Assembly: GCA_003255025.1 (NCBI GenBank)
Contig: QANY01009115.1
Location: 1 to 64,000 of the forward strand
Source: Datisca glomerata
Taxonomy: Eukaryota > Streptophyta > Magnoliopsida > Cucurbitales > Datiscaceae
Length of the DNA: 64,000 bases
Direction of reading: 5' to 3'
Under the pieces are notes generated by a model, which was not told where the DNA came from, made no database searches, and saw only the letters and a program-made list of their open reading frames with translations. Positions 52,871 through 63,835 of this stretch are shown one piece after another (position 1 is the first letter of the stretch; each line of letters starts with the position of its first letter). Both the position numbers and the translations under genes were made by a program.

Positions 52871-53330
52871 TTATACTCAACACATGAGCTTCCTAAAAAT
52901 TTTTCTTCACCTCAACAATGGGTGAAGCCTCCCTTTTATAATACAAAAGCAAGACATATAAGGTTACGTGTCCTAGACACGTGGAGTCGTTCATCCTTAT
53001 CATCTTGACTGTGTTGGTAGTGGAATCTACTTTAGTAAAAGTTGATTTGTCTTGATGCTGGAGGTGGATGGATGCTTTTATAAAGTAGCTTTTACTGTTG
53101 CTAGTGGGAATCTAGTTTTATGAAAGTAGATTTATCATGTTGTGCCGACTGTTTCTGATGGGGGCAAGGACTATTCCTTGCCTTTTCCTTTCTTGTCTTT
53201 ATCAAATTTCTTTGATATCATGCAGGTAATAAAATCCCAGAATTCACTGATGGTAAGGTCTTCTACGTCGTGTTCTGGGTCCTGGCTTTCACCTGCCAGA
53301 ACATTATGTACGTCTTTTTAGTAATATTTG
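52870..53330 (-). promoter_or_regulatory. EPRV promoter and intergenic region, minus copy
   Basis: Reverse-oriented counterpart of 45890-46230. The TATA box is in CCTCCCTTTTATAATACAAA (about 52929-52945), and TACGTGTCCTAGACACGTGG (52972-52992) contains a CACGTG-like core and a palindrome. Hairpin sequence lies at 53025-53130. The downstream-ORF tail (DPEHDVEDLTISEFWDF region) runs to about 53310. Confidence 0.65.
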
Positions 53331-53334
53331 TCTC

Positions 53335-54075
53335 TTCATTAAACATTCATGTTTAGTGGTTGGATTTCCTCATCTAAGCATAGGTCATGGAGTTTCTGTT
53401 TGAGTTTGCACTTGTTAGCATAGCGCCCTTTGGTTCCACATCTAAAGCACTTAACTTCTGATCTATCCTTCTTTGGAATGAATTTTCTTTTACTGAATTT
53501 CCTATTGTGAACTTCTTGCAAGTTATGTTTAGGAGCTTTTCTGGAATGAAACCTTTTGTAATTCTTAGGTTTAGGATTAAAATTTCTCAAAGTTGACGGA
53601 TACTGAATTTTAGTGTCATAGGCAAATTGATCACAAAATTCACCAAACTCTTTACGTTGGATAGGTTTTGATTTTTCATCATGTGCTGGAGTTTCATATC
53701 ATTGTAGAGGGATAACCCTTTTTCAATAACTACGACAATTAGAGAACCATTAGTATGCTGATGGTAAGGAATATCAATTTGGTTATGTTTATCCCTAAGT
53801 TTTTTATGAACGTTTTCTGCAAAAAAGATTAGGGAGACCATCAATAAATTTGGTCTTCCAATGATCACTGTTGGCATCATCATGCATGACCTTCATTAAG
53901 AATACATCCTTATACCACTTGCAATGGGTTAAAGATGGGCAACGAAGGTTCTGTAGAAGTTTTCTGTTTCTATCTGTATTAATAATCCTGGTCCAATGAA
54001 ATGGTGGATGATAGCTTCTGCTAGAGTATAGCAAGCATCTTCTGTTTTAGTTTCGGTATGAGTAAAAGGATTTAT
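53335..54075 (-). pseudogene. EPRV coat protein (minus copy)
   Basis: Minus-strand frames 54034-53804 (HWKTKFIDGLPNLFC), 53883-53587 (IPYHQHTNGSLIVVVIEKGL, then QHMMKNQNLSN) and 53590-53339. The last has a Lys/Arg-rich arm and an intact CCHC knuckle, CFRCGTKGRYANKC with His to Arg. Upstream are ETKTEDACYTLAEAIIHHFI. Short frameshifts split the three frames. Confidence 0.78.
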
Positions 54076-54079
54076 ATTA

Positions 54080-54335
54080 ATCTATATTATAGGGAAGGTT
54101 ACTCCTATAACTAGTACTTGAAAGGTTTCTAGTTAAAGGTTTTTGAAAATGAAGGTATACATTACCTCCCTGTGTCTCAACAACATCTTCAATGGATTGT
54201 CTAATGATGGGGGTGGTAAGCGCAACATTAGAAATTCACCATTTTCTGGAAAAGTAATTTATTCTCAAGGTATCATCATAGGGATGGCTACTTGACTGCT
54301 GAGGAGATTGGTGTTGATTCCACTACCAGTATTTA
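54080..54335 (-). pseudogene. EPRV movement-protein C-terminal piece (minus)
   Basis: Minus-strand counterpart of 41230-41420, with PTRPIIRQS-like and HFQKPLTRNLSS then YRSNLPYNID. Adjacent at 54340 an opposite-strand copy of the same gene begins. Confidence 0.6.
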
Positions 54336-54339
54336 TCTT

Positions 54340-54990
54340 TCCAAAAACCTAAGGACTTCTTCTTTCTAAATTATGTTGGAGACTTCTACCTGTGAGATGA
54401 ACGGTGCCTCAACTGGATAGCATCTCTCATGGGAGCTATTGAAACTAGCTTATCTCATAGACCTGTTTATTTTAATATTTATATGAATTTAAGTGTTTCT
54501 CTTTCTGACAGCAAACCCTCTAAAGGTTTAGAGCTTAGAGTTATTTCACATCATTATGAGTATCTTCTAAGATCTACTCCCTTTGTGATACTTTTTAGAA
54601 TCCACCTAAAGGTTCTCTCCACCTTGAACCCCTATACAAGAAAACATAGTGAACAGGGACACACTGTCCTCACCGACACCAATCTCTTCAGCAGTTAACC
54701 TTTAACAACAAGCCTTTTTAGTAATAGTTATAGGAGTAACTTCCCCTATAACATAGATTTCCCAGAATCATCTAGAGCTTCTACAGCAGAATCTATTAAT
54801 TCTGAGCAGATACCAGTAACCCACATCAGAGGAATACATATATCAGAAAATCAGATACCTCATACAGTCTATGAAACAAATAGACCCAATAACTGAAGGC
54901 CTAATAGGCTTACAACTAGTGATAAGCAATTTGATATTTAATGGATTTTACACCCAATAGTGAATTGCGTAAACACCTAAACTAGGATTT
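54340..54990 (+). pseudogene. EPRV movement protein (block J)
   Basis: The 54429-54698 frame reads MGAIETSLSHRPVYFNIYMN, LELRVISHHYEYLLRSTPFV, FRIHLKVLSTLNPYTRKHSE and GHTVLTDTNLFSS. The following IPR..WE block is deleted, and the tail SNFPYNIDFPESSRASTAES then THIRGIHISENQ runs to about 54880. The core GS(P/S)PF reads RSTPF. It heads a long colinear plus-strand piece. Confidence 0.8.
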
Positions 54991-55760
54991 TATGCAAGAT
55001 AAATACCGGGGAATTCTGATTGTGGTATTTTAGATCCCATACTCCTCAGTAGTTAAAAACTCTCAAAGTCCAGTATTATTATCACCTTTGAAAAAACCAA
55101 ACTCTTAGATCCTTCCCGGAATGGTATTGTGACTTTGTTGCCAAAGTACCAATTCTTGATAGAGATCAGATAAATGTCTTAATAAGAATTCAAAAGAATT
55201 GGATACCAATAATTGGTAAGCTTTTCCAAGCTATTCATACTCCACCATTATCCTTAGAGCTTGCTCCGAGCAATGAGAGCACCAAACCGTTAGTCATCTC
55301 TCCTTATGTTTAGATTTTCGAACAACCCAATCAACAAGAAACCTTAAAGGTCAAAGATATTGTAACTTTAACCAAACAGAATAATTATACTAACATCTTC
55401 CTCCAAACTGTAGGTAATCAACTTACCCGTAATGAGGAACATGTAGACAGAGGTCTAGAGAAACCTCTTAACCTTCACTCAGTTGATATCAAGCCTCCCT
55501 TGAAATTCATGATTTAAGTTAAAATCTACCAAAACAGAGGAAGACTTTATGGCCACTCTTATTAAAAGAATAAAATATTTGAAGATCAGTGAGCCAGAAT
55601 CATCAAGATCTGAATCTCCAAAGCAGATTAATATGGTGAACCAAGGTAATTCATCTATACCTGAAACTGAAACTGATAATGAAAAGGATGGGTATACTCT
55701 TTCCCAAATTCATAATCTTCAGAAAAATTTTGAAGATAGTCTCAATAAAACTTGCATACC
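54990..55760 (+). pseudogene. EPRV coat-ORF N-terminal region (block J)
   Basis: Plus-strand, stop-interrupted: SFPEWYCDFVAKVPILDRDQ, INVLIRIQKNWIPIIGKLFQ and NESTKPLVISPYV. Then EQPNQQETLKVKDIVTLTKQ with NNYTNIFLQTVGNQL, a deletion of about 30 bp in the coiled-coil-like part, and ATLIKRIKYLKISEPESSRS (55549-55764). Structure around the coiled coil suggests an assembly or virion-associated role; inference only. Confidence 0.7.
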
Positions 55761-57340
55761 TTAAGTCTACCCAGCGTATGGATTTATTAGGACCTGGTAG
55801 GTATTACTATCCTAGACCTGCCTCACAGGACATTTTGTATGAAGAAGACTTCCTTCGTACTCAGAAATCATATCATGGAAAAATTATCTATGAATGGAAC
55901 ATAGATGGTCAATCTGGATACCAGATTTTGGAAACCATACACCACATTATAATGTTTGCATCTGTTTGTACACAAAATGATAATTATGATCATCAAATAG
56001 CCAAATTTCTAGTTAATGGACTTACCGGTATTTTAAAAGGATGGTTGGATAATTGTCTCGCTCAACCTTAAATGGATGAAATCTTAAATGCCTTTAAGAT
56101 TAATATAAATCTTTTTACTCATATCGAAACTAAAACAGAAGATGCTTGCTATACTCTAGCACAAACCATCATCCACCATTTCATTGGACCAAGAATTATT
56201 AATACAGATAGGCATTGAGAACTTCTACAGAACTTTTGTTGCCCATATTTAACCCATTTCAGGTGGTATAAGGATGAATTCTTAATAAAGCTCATGCAAT
56301 GTACTGATGACAACAGTAATCATTGGAAGGCCAAATTTATTGATGGTCTCCCTAATCTTTTTGCAGAAAAAGTTTGTAAGAAACTTAGTGATAAACATAA
56401 CAAAATTGATACTCCCTACCATCAACATACTTATGGTTCTCTAATTGTCGTAGTTATTGAAGAAGGCTTCTCCCTCTACAATGATCTTTAATTCCAGCAC
56501 ATGATGAAAAATCAAAACCTATCCAACTGTAAAGTGTTAGGTGAATTTTATGATCAGTTCACCATTGACACTAAAGTTCAGTATCCGTCAACTTCCAGAA
56601 ATCCTAATCCTAAACCTAAAAAATACAAAAGGTTTCATTACAGAAAAGCTCCTAAACATAACTTCCAAGAAGTTCACAAAAGGAAATTCAGTAAAAGAAA
56701 ATTCATACCTAAGAAGGATAGATCATAAGTTAAGTGCTTCAGATGTGGCACCAAAGGGCACTATGTTAACAAGTGCAAACTCAAACAGAAACTCCATGAA
56801 CTATCCTTAGACGAGGAAATCAAACAGAAAATCCTTAATTGTATCTCTGACCAAGATAACTTCTCGTCAAACTCAAGCTTAGAAAATGATTTAGCTAAAA
56901 TCTATTCATCAGATTCCTCTTTTTATCAGACTAAACCTTGTTGCAATACCAAGAATTGTAACACGTTAACTAAAGCCCATTATTGGAAAGCCATTGTTGA
57001 AATGAATGGCCTTGATCTAGGTTAGCCTAGAATCAATAATCTTACAAAAACCTATAAAAATATGCTTAGCTAACCAGCTACAGGATCTAGGGACCAAATT
57101 AATGTTTTTGGAAACTCTTTTTAAGGATCACCTCAATTATCACAATACTAAATATATTCTCCCTACTGAGAATTACAGTATGCATGAAATTATAAATCAC
57201 ATACAGAATAAATCCATTACTAAAAAACCCATTACCATCCAAGACTTGAAGATCGAATTTAATCATCTCAAAACAGAGGTCAAACAGTTACAGACTGTTA
57301 ATCAAATCATTTTTCAAGATCTTGCCCTTAGTTAAGCGTT
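55760..57340 (+). pseudogene. EPRV coat protein with zinc knuckle (block J)
   Basis: The most complete coat copy. 55679-56071 runs from GRYYYPRPASQDILYEEDFL to FLVNGLTGILKGWLDNCLAQ. 56294-56491 has WKAKFIDGLPNLFAEKVCKK. 56501-56728 has NPNPKPKKYKRFHYRKAPKH and the basic arm. A stop follows, then the knuckle CFRCGTKGHYVNKC (about 56735-56775, all four ligands present). The distal part to 57335 reads NRTKLMFLETLFKDHL, NYSMHEIINHIQNKSITKKP and TVNQIIFQDLALS. It is interrupted at about 57340 by non-viral DNA. Confidence 0.8.
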
Positions 57341-57960
57341 TGAAGACCATAGAAAATAAAGTGACCACATGGTTGGAAGTGTTCCGTCGTGGTAGTGTCT
57401 TCAGCTTGAATAGTATCACAGAAATGATTGAGGTTGAACCAACTATATAGGATACCTTTCTACAAGTACGTGCTTTTCAAATTTGATATTTATTTCGTTA
57501 ATTCATAGTTACCGGTACCATTATTATATGAGTATAAATATTAAACTTAATCTATTGACTTTTAGTCTTATCCAAAAGCGCGGGAAGTTTGTGGAAAACC
57601 AATTTATAACTATGAAATATTGAGAGAAATTTATGTCCAAGACAGAGCAACTGGATCAGCTGCAGAAAGTGAAAAAGAAAAGGTATGTCGTTGGGCACAA
57701 GAAGATTCAATGAGTATCAATGATGCCACTATAGAAGAAAATGCTATTACTCGAGAGCACAATCATCATATTTATATTGTAGATGAACTGTTTATTGCAC
57801 TGATGGAAATATGAATGAATAATGAATTTTTATTTAAAGCCATTGAATTTCTACTAGCTGATCTGATAAGTGTTGATATATTTTTTGGGTTCCCAATGAC
57901 AGTGCGCAAACAATGGTTGTTTTGGAAGAAATCATGGTGAAAAATAACTTACCTCGCGCA
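57340..57960 (+). other. Non-viral insert with Myb/SANT-like exon fragment
   Basis: DNA unlike the rest of the cluster. After an AT-rich intron-like part ending TTGACTTTTAG (57572), the frame reads YPKAREVCGKPIYNYEILRE then IYVQDRATGSAAESEKEK to 57814. This resembles plant Myb/SANT-like proteins and PIF/Harbinger ORF1 products (HP.A...R.KP...YD.L..I.GKDRATG, from memory). It may be a captured host exon or a transposon remnant. It replaces roughly 230 bp of viral protease sequence. Confidence 0.55.
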
Positions 57961-58475
57961 CATATTTTCTTACTATTATTAAAAAACAACACAATCACTT
58001 ACCAGTGCAAGTGGAAACAGAATGAAAATAGAATTCAAATTGCCAGAAGTTTTATCTATAATAAAGGTATTTTTCTACCAACGTCATTTGTTTTATTAAA
58101 AAATAAGACTCAAAATATTATCCTAGGAAATCCTTTTATGTGTTTATTAATGCTATGGATAAAATTGATACTAATGGTATTTATAGTATCATAAACAACA
58201 GACAAATTATTTTTGAATTCATCACAAAATCATATACTAAAGAATTATATCTTATTAAAGATCTTATACAGAAGAAAGAAAATCAAATTAATTTTATTCA
58301 GAAAGAAGTTCACTTTCTTACTCTTGAACTTAAAAATTCAATAGCCTTCTATTCAGAATAAACACAAAGTTATTTTAACAGAATTTCAAACTAAAATTTG
58401 CAGTGATCTGCCAAATGCTTTTTGGAACAGAAAAAAATATATTATTTCTCTTCCTTATCACCAGGATTTTGACAC
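57961..58475 (+). pseudogene. EPRV protease end and RT start (block K)
   Basis: Resumes the virus after the insert: YQCKWKQNENRIQIARSF, then FLPTSFVLLKNKTQNIILGN. Next INNRQIIFEFITKSYTKELY, a Lys/Gln-rich linker (58140-58361) and ICSDLPNAFWNRKKYIISLP in another frame. It breaks at about 58470. Confidence 0.75.
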
Positions 58476-58740
58476 AATTCACTATTGGGTGTAAAATTCA
58501 TTAAATATTGAATTGCATATCACTAGTTGTAGGGCTATTACGCCTTCTATTATTGGCTCTATCTGTTTCATAGACTGCATGAGGTATCTGAAACCTTTAA
58601 CAATAAGCCTTTCTAGTATTAGTAATAGGAGTAACCTCCCATATAACATAGATTTCCCAGAATCCTCTAGACCTTCTATAGAAGAATCTATAGTTATTGG
58701 GGTTTACATTAAAAAACACATAAAAGGATATTTTTGAAGC
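58476..58740. other. EPRV movement-protein scraps, both strands
   Basis: 58476-58592 is the post-movement-protein region in reverse (compare 40990-41100). 58593-58690 is the movement-protein tail forward (SNRSNLPYNIDFPESSRPSI). 58690-58740 is short unassigned sequence. Confidence 0.6.
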
Positions 58741-59130
58741 AAGTTAAGAGGCTAATATTACTGAAGAGACTATTCTCTTCATCGAAACAGTAAATGAGCA
58801 ATGGATGTCAGATCCATGGGTAATCAAAAAAATGATATTTATCGACTCAACAATGTCCCACTAATTTTGAACAGTATTGATAAATTTATGAAGCCATTGT
58901 GCTTGAAACAACAGCCATGGAGATCAAGTATACACTCCATGATTCTATCAGAACTGGCAGCCCTATCACTTACAGCAAGGAAACCATCTGAAATATTATG
59001 CCTACTGGGCAATGGGGTTTACATCCTCATACAACCAGAAGTCTTTCGATCAAGCATACACTCCATGATTCTACCAAATTTTCTGAGAGCTATGGTGGGA
59101 TCCTTATGCAGATAATTAAGTGCTGGTCCT
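58741..59130 (+). pseudogene. EPRV downstream ORF, N-terminal third scrap
   Basis: NITEETILFIETVNEQWMSD, then QCPTNFEQY.., HTPWFYQNWQPYHLQQGNH-equivalents and GQWGLHPHTTRSL in shifting frames. A second small copy of SSIHSMILP sequence follows at 59045. It is a broken duplicate of 42830-43130. Confidence 0.65.
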
Positions 59131-59159
59131 TTCCAAAGTTTAGAGGTAAACCTAAGGAG

Positions 59160-59515
59160 TTCTTCTCTCTATGTACTCTCTCTCTCTCTCTACAATAAAA
59201 CATAAGCATTAAAGTTTATTATTCTCGACTTCACATAAAAGTAAGTTTTCTTTAATTTTAAATTTATCAGTAGTTCAAAAAAACCTAAGGTGTTCTTCTC
59301 TCTATGTACTCTCTCTCTACAATAAAACATAAGCATTAAAGTTTATTATTCTCGACTGCACATACTAGTGGAGGTTATAATAGTAAGTTTTCTACCAGAA
59401 CTGGAAGCTCATATGTTGAGCATAGTACTCACCCCATCTCTATGTACTCTCTCTCTGCAAAAAAACATAAGCATTAAAGTTTTCTATTCTTGACTGCACA
59501 TAATAGTCGAGACAG
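59160..59515 (+). repeat. Triplicated EPRV RNA 5'-end segment
   Basis: Three copies of a 95-110-bp segment (about 59165-59260, 59293-59370 and 59410-59510). Each has TATGTACTCTCTCTCT, ACAATAAAACATAAGCATT and TTATTATTCTCGACT. The segment corresponds to 46250-46330, between the TATA box and leader. The copies are separated by short scraps of other viral sequence. Confidence 0.75.
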
Positions 59516-60440
59516 GTGGAGTCGTTCATCCTAAATTTTTTAAATTATATTTAGTAAGTTTTCTTGTACAAATAGGGGTAAATAGTCCTAACGCACTCGC
59601 CTATGACACTAAAATTTAGTATCTGTCAATTCACTCCACCTGTCTTTTAAGACGGTGCACATAACAAATAATTTATTATATGTTATGTGCACCAGATAAT
59701 AAATTCAATGTGTGGATTGAAAATATCATTCATGATATGTTGAAATTCCGATGGCCCATTCTTCACGCTGAATGGTAAAACATTCCAATCATAATGACCA
59801 AAGGGTACAGTGAATGCTATTTTATACCTATCCTATTCAGCAATCTAGATTTTCCAAAATTCTAATTTTAAATCGAACTTGGAAAATTTAAAACACTGGA
59901 TTTTGGTAGTAGAAGACATAGGTAAAGGAAATCCAATGGTCTCATGAACTACTGATAAAATTAAAATCAAAGAAAACTTACTGTTATGTGCCAAATGGTC
60001 TCATGATCTTGAAAAATGATTTGATTAACAGTATGTTGCAATTCTTGGTATTGCAACAAGATTTCTGTAAGAACATTGATATCAGGCTGACCTAGATCGA
60101 GGCCATTCATTTCAACAATGGCTTTCCATAAGAAAAAGAGCAAAGTCACAATAAATTTGTTAGGTCAATACACTAACTATCTGCCAAATTCTTTTTGGAA
60201 AAAGAAAAAACATATTCTATTGATTCCTCACTAAATATAATCACTAAACTTACTAAATATAATTAAGATTTTGTACATTTGTATGATACAAAAGTGCTCC
60301 GATAACTTAGGCAAATAAAAAAACACATAATTAGGGAGGCTGTCAACGTTTTATAGGGGTAAACAGACCTAACGCATTCTCTGTTCAGCAGACCTAGCCC
60401 AGACACTACTTGAGGTCAATACACTAACTAGGATTATATT
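59516..60440. other. EPRV scrambled fragments
   Basis: 59640-59700 contains a perfect TTATGTGCACCAGATAATAA-like duplication. 59700-59890 is RT in reverse (fingers and palm). 59895-59940 is downstream ORF in reverse. 59950-60150 is leader and coat C-terminus in reverse (59967-60149, VEMNGLDLGQPDINVLTE). 60330-60440 is leader in reverse. No usable frame. Confidence 0.6.
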
Positions 60441-60590
60441 TCTTCCAAATGGTGGGAGATCAAGCATACACTCCATGATTCTCCAGAACTGGCAGCCCTA
60501 TTACTTACAACAAGGCAACCATATGAAATATTATACCTATTGGGAAATGGGGTTTACATCCTCATACAACCATAACATTCCACACATAAT
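60440..60590 (+). pseudogene. EPRV downstream-ORF scrap
   Basis: Counterpart of 43000-43110 (SSIHSMIL, GNGVYILIQ in one frame; GKWGLHPHTT in the other). It lies between reversed RT pieces. Confidence 0.6.
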
Positions 60591-61170
60591 GACCAAATGG
60601 TAAGGTGCATGTTGTTTTATACTTGTCCTATTCAGCAATATGGATTTGCCAAAATCTTGATTTTAAAACGAACTTGGAAAAAATTACTGAATCATGTAAA
60701 CGATCTAAAAGATCCTTCTTATTCGGGATAGGATACCTGATCCATTAGAGGGCATCATTAATATATTTATAATTAAATACTAAACGAGGTTATCCTCGTT
60801 CGATGTCAACATTTTTATAAACATAGATTGTTGTCTAACTCCAAGGAGACTTGCTAGGTCTAATGAGTTTTTTCTGTCAGAGGGATTCAATTTCTGTTTT
60901 GCACATATCAAGATATTCCTTCTTCATTTGACTAGGTCTAGATTTAGTAGGGATATATTTTTTGTCAAAATCCTAGTGATAAGGAAGAGAAAAAAATATG
61001 TTTTTTCCTGTTCTAAAAAGCATTTGGCAGATCACTGCAAATTTCAGTTTGAAATTCTGTTAAAATAACTTTGAATTTATTCTGAATAGAAGGCTATTGA
61101 ATTTTCTGTTCAAGAGTAAGAAATTGAACTTCTTTCTGAATTAAATTAATTTGATTAATTCAAATTAGGT
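60591..61170 (-). pseudogene. EPRV reverse transcriptase, N-terminal half (minus)
   Basis: Minus-strand counterpart of 37680-38260. Sense order at 61150-60591: FLTLEQKIQ, then ICSDLPNAF and YIPTKSRPSQMKKEYLDMC, ESLTEKTH.TQQVSL-type entry region. Next an ALQWIRYPIPNKKDLLDRLH block with FSKF.FKIKILANPYC before the break. Many frameshifts. Confidence 0.7.
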
Positions 61171-61239
61171 TGTCCTCGTTCGATCTCAATTTTCTTTAAT
61201 GCTCCTAAATGGACAACCTTGTTTAGTGATTATATTTAG

Positions 61240-61560
61240 TAATCCTAACAGTATGGATAATTCATAAATGTATCGATACTGTTCAAACTGAGTGGGAAAT
61301 TTTTTAGCAGATAAATATCATTTTTTGATTTCTTATGGATCTTACTTCCATTGCTCATCTACGGTTTCGATGAAAAGAATAGTCTCTTCAGTAATACTAT
61401 TAAATATATACTATTCTGGTATAAGAAGGATATATTTAGCAGATTTGTTAGAAGAAGCCTCTTGAGTACTGTTAATATTTTTGTTCAAGCTTGATAATTC
61501 TGTTGAATAGGGATTTCCCCTGCCGCGACCCCGACGGCCTCAGCCTCGGTTTCTGTTCAT
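61240..61560 (-). pseudogene. EPRV downstream ORF, N-terminal third (minus)
   Basis: Start ATG at 61560 in the TCATGA overlap word. RG-rich head (NRNRG.GRRGRGRGNPYSTE), YIL.QYIFNSITEETILFIE and a degenerate FPTQFEQYRYIYE to about 61240. The run NGRG..RGRGRG is well conserved. Confidence 0.7.
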
Positions 61561-62240
61561 GAACCCTGCAAGTATTCACGGGTTAGAAAGTCTGATAAAG
61601 AATTTTGTTCACCTTTGATATATTCAATATCAAAATCAAATACTGATAATAAACTTTGCCAAGAGAAAAATATTTGTTTTGAAGCAAGATTTTGTACGTG
61701 TTTCTTAAATATTTGTTTGGCTGCAGAACAGTAAACTCTTATAAGAAAATGCTGGTTAAGAAAGTCATCCTGAAATTTTAGAACAGATTTAACAATGGCT
61801 AAACATTCTTGTTTAATGGTTGGATAATTAATTTTTGATCCTTCACATACTCCGTAGGTAAACTTAAGGAGTTCTTCTTTATGATTATTGGGATTTATCT
61901 GCTTAAGGATCCCACCATAGCCCTGGTTAGATGCATTTGTTTCAACAATTTTTTGCCATGTAGGGTTAGTAAAGATAAATAATGTACTTGTTGTGTTTTT
62001 TGTTTTATCTTTTTTACTGTAAGAGTATGTTCAGATGTCCAAGGAGTAAGATTTTTCTTAAGTCTGTTATAAAGGATAGAGCTACCATGAGCACACTGCG
62101 GGTAGAAGTCTCTAACATAATTTAGACTTCCTAAATATCTGTGTAATTGAGTTTTAGCTTTAATTTCATCAGGAAATTTAGATGCAAATTCTATGATTTT
62201 ATTAATAGGAATAATAGTTCAATTAGATATATTTTATTTT
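61557..62240 (-). pseudogene. EPRV RNase H and RT C-terminus (minus)
   Basis: In sense order from 62240: IPINKIIEFASKFPDEIKAK, then TQLHRYLGSLNYVRDFYPQC and SSILYNRLKKNLTPWTSEHT. RNase H follows with ETNASNQGYGGILKQINPNN (Asn for the first catalytic Asp), IKQECLAIVKSVLKFQDDFL and FDIEYIKGEQN. It ends at the TGA overlapping ATG 61560. Second-best copy of this region. Confidence 0.75.
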
Positions 62241-62244
62241 AGAC

Positions 62245-63170
62245 CCAATAATAGAAGGCCTAATAGCCCTACAGCTAGTGATATGCAATTCGATATTTAA
62301 TGGATTTTACACCCAATAGTGAATTGCATAAACACCTAAACCATGATTTTATGCAAGATAAATACCAGAAATTTTGATTATGGTATTTTAGATCCTATAC
62401 TCCTCAGTAGTTAAAAGCTTTCAAAGACTAGTATTATTATCACCTTTGGAAAAACCAAACTCTTAGATCCTTCCTAGAATGGTATTGTGACTTTTTTGTC
62501 GAGGTACCCATTCATGACAGAGATCAGATTAATGTCTTAATAGGAATTCAAAAGAACTGGATAGCAATAACTGGTAAGGTTTTCCAGGCTATTCATCGAG
62601 ATTGCTCTCAGCAATGAGAACACAAAATCGTTAGTCATATATCCTTATGTTGTGATTTTTGAACAACCCAATCAACAAGAAATCTTAAAGGTAAAAGATA
62701 TTGTACATTTAACCAAACAGAATAATTATACTACTCTCTTCCTCCAAACTGTAGGTAATAAACTTAGCCATATTAAGGAACAGGTAGACAATATTCAAGA
62801 TAAAATTGAAGGACAACAGGATAGAGGTCCAGAGAAACCTAAACCTCTTAACCTTCAACCAGTCAATATCAAGCCTTCTCTTGAATTTCATGATTTTAAG
62901 TTAGGATCTACAAAAAAAGAGGAAGACTTTATGGCAACTATTATTGGAAGAATAAAAGATTTGAAGATTAGTGAACCAGAAACATCAGGACCTAAATCTC
63001 CAAAATAGATTAATATGATGAACTGTATGATTCATCTATACCTGAAACTGATAATGAAAAGGATGGGTATACTCTTCCCCAAATTCATAATCTTCAGAAA
63101 AACTTTGATGATAGTCTCAACAAACTTACATTCACTAAGTCTACTCAACGGAGTAATCCTGAATTTATCC
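62245..63170 (+). pseudogene. EPRV coat-ORF N-terminal region (longest open copy)
   Basis: Begins with the movement-protein tail and the inter-gene stretch (NNRRPNSPTASDMQFDI region, 62250-62400). Next come SFLEWYCDFFVEVPIHDRDQ and INVLIGIQKNW. The open frame 62652-63008 has EQPNQQEILKVKDIVHLTKQ, LQTVGNKLSHIKEQVDNIQD and KIEGQQDRGPEKPKPLNLQP, then DFMATIIGRIKDLKISEPET. The heptad-like LSHIKEQVDNIQDKI suggests a coiled coil. Breaks at about 63165 into a reversed piece. Confidence 0.72.
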
Positions 63171-63790
63171 CACCAAACGAGTAATCAATTTGGAAGCTCA
63201 TTTTTAAGAACTTCGGGCATATTTTGATAAACCAAGTATGATTATGCATTGGATTCTGGTAGTAGAAGACATAGGTAAAGGAATCAATATAATCCCAATA
63301 ACTATATTTATCTTCTGATGGCCTAAGACTTCTGGTTGTATGAGGATGTAAACCGGGGGGGGTAACCAATAGGCATAATATTTCGGACGGTTGCCTTGCT
63401 ATAAGTGATAAGGCTGCCAGTTCTAGTAGAATCATAAAGTGTATAATGGATCTCCATGGTTGTTGTTTCAAGCACAACGGCTTCATAAATGTATTGATAC
63501 TGTTCAAAATGAGTGGGAAATTGTTAAGTAGATAAATATCATTTTTTTATTTACCCCATGGATCTGACATACATTGCTCATCTGCTCTTTCAATGAAGAG
63601 AATAGTCTTTTCATTAATACTGTTAAATATATACTGTTCTGGTATAAGAAGGACATCTTTAGCAGTTTTTGCTAGAAGAAGCCTCTTGAGTACCGTTAAT
63701 ATTTATGTTTAAGCTTTGGAATTCTGTTGAATAGAGATTTCCCCTACCGTGACCTTGACGGCCTCGGCCTCGGCCTCGGTTTCTGTTCAT
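63170..63790 (-). pseudogene. EPRV downstream ORF, N-terminal half (minus)
   Basis: Start ATG 63790 in TCATGA. RG-rich head with an extra CGGCCT unit (NRNRGRGRGRQGHGRG), then NSINEKTILFIERADEQ, QQFPTHFEQYQYI, TGSLITYSKATVRNIMPIGY and GLHPHTTRSLRPSEDKYSYW. Then DYIDSFTYVFYYQNP and HNHTWFIKICPKFLKMS. A G-run (CCGGGGGGGGT, 63352) marks a frameshift. 63791-63835 is the end of RNase H. Confidence 0.75.
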
Positions 63791-63835
63791 GAACCCTGCA
63801 AGTATTCGTGGGTTAAAAAGTCTGGTCAGCCTTGT

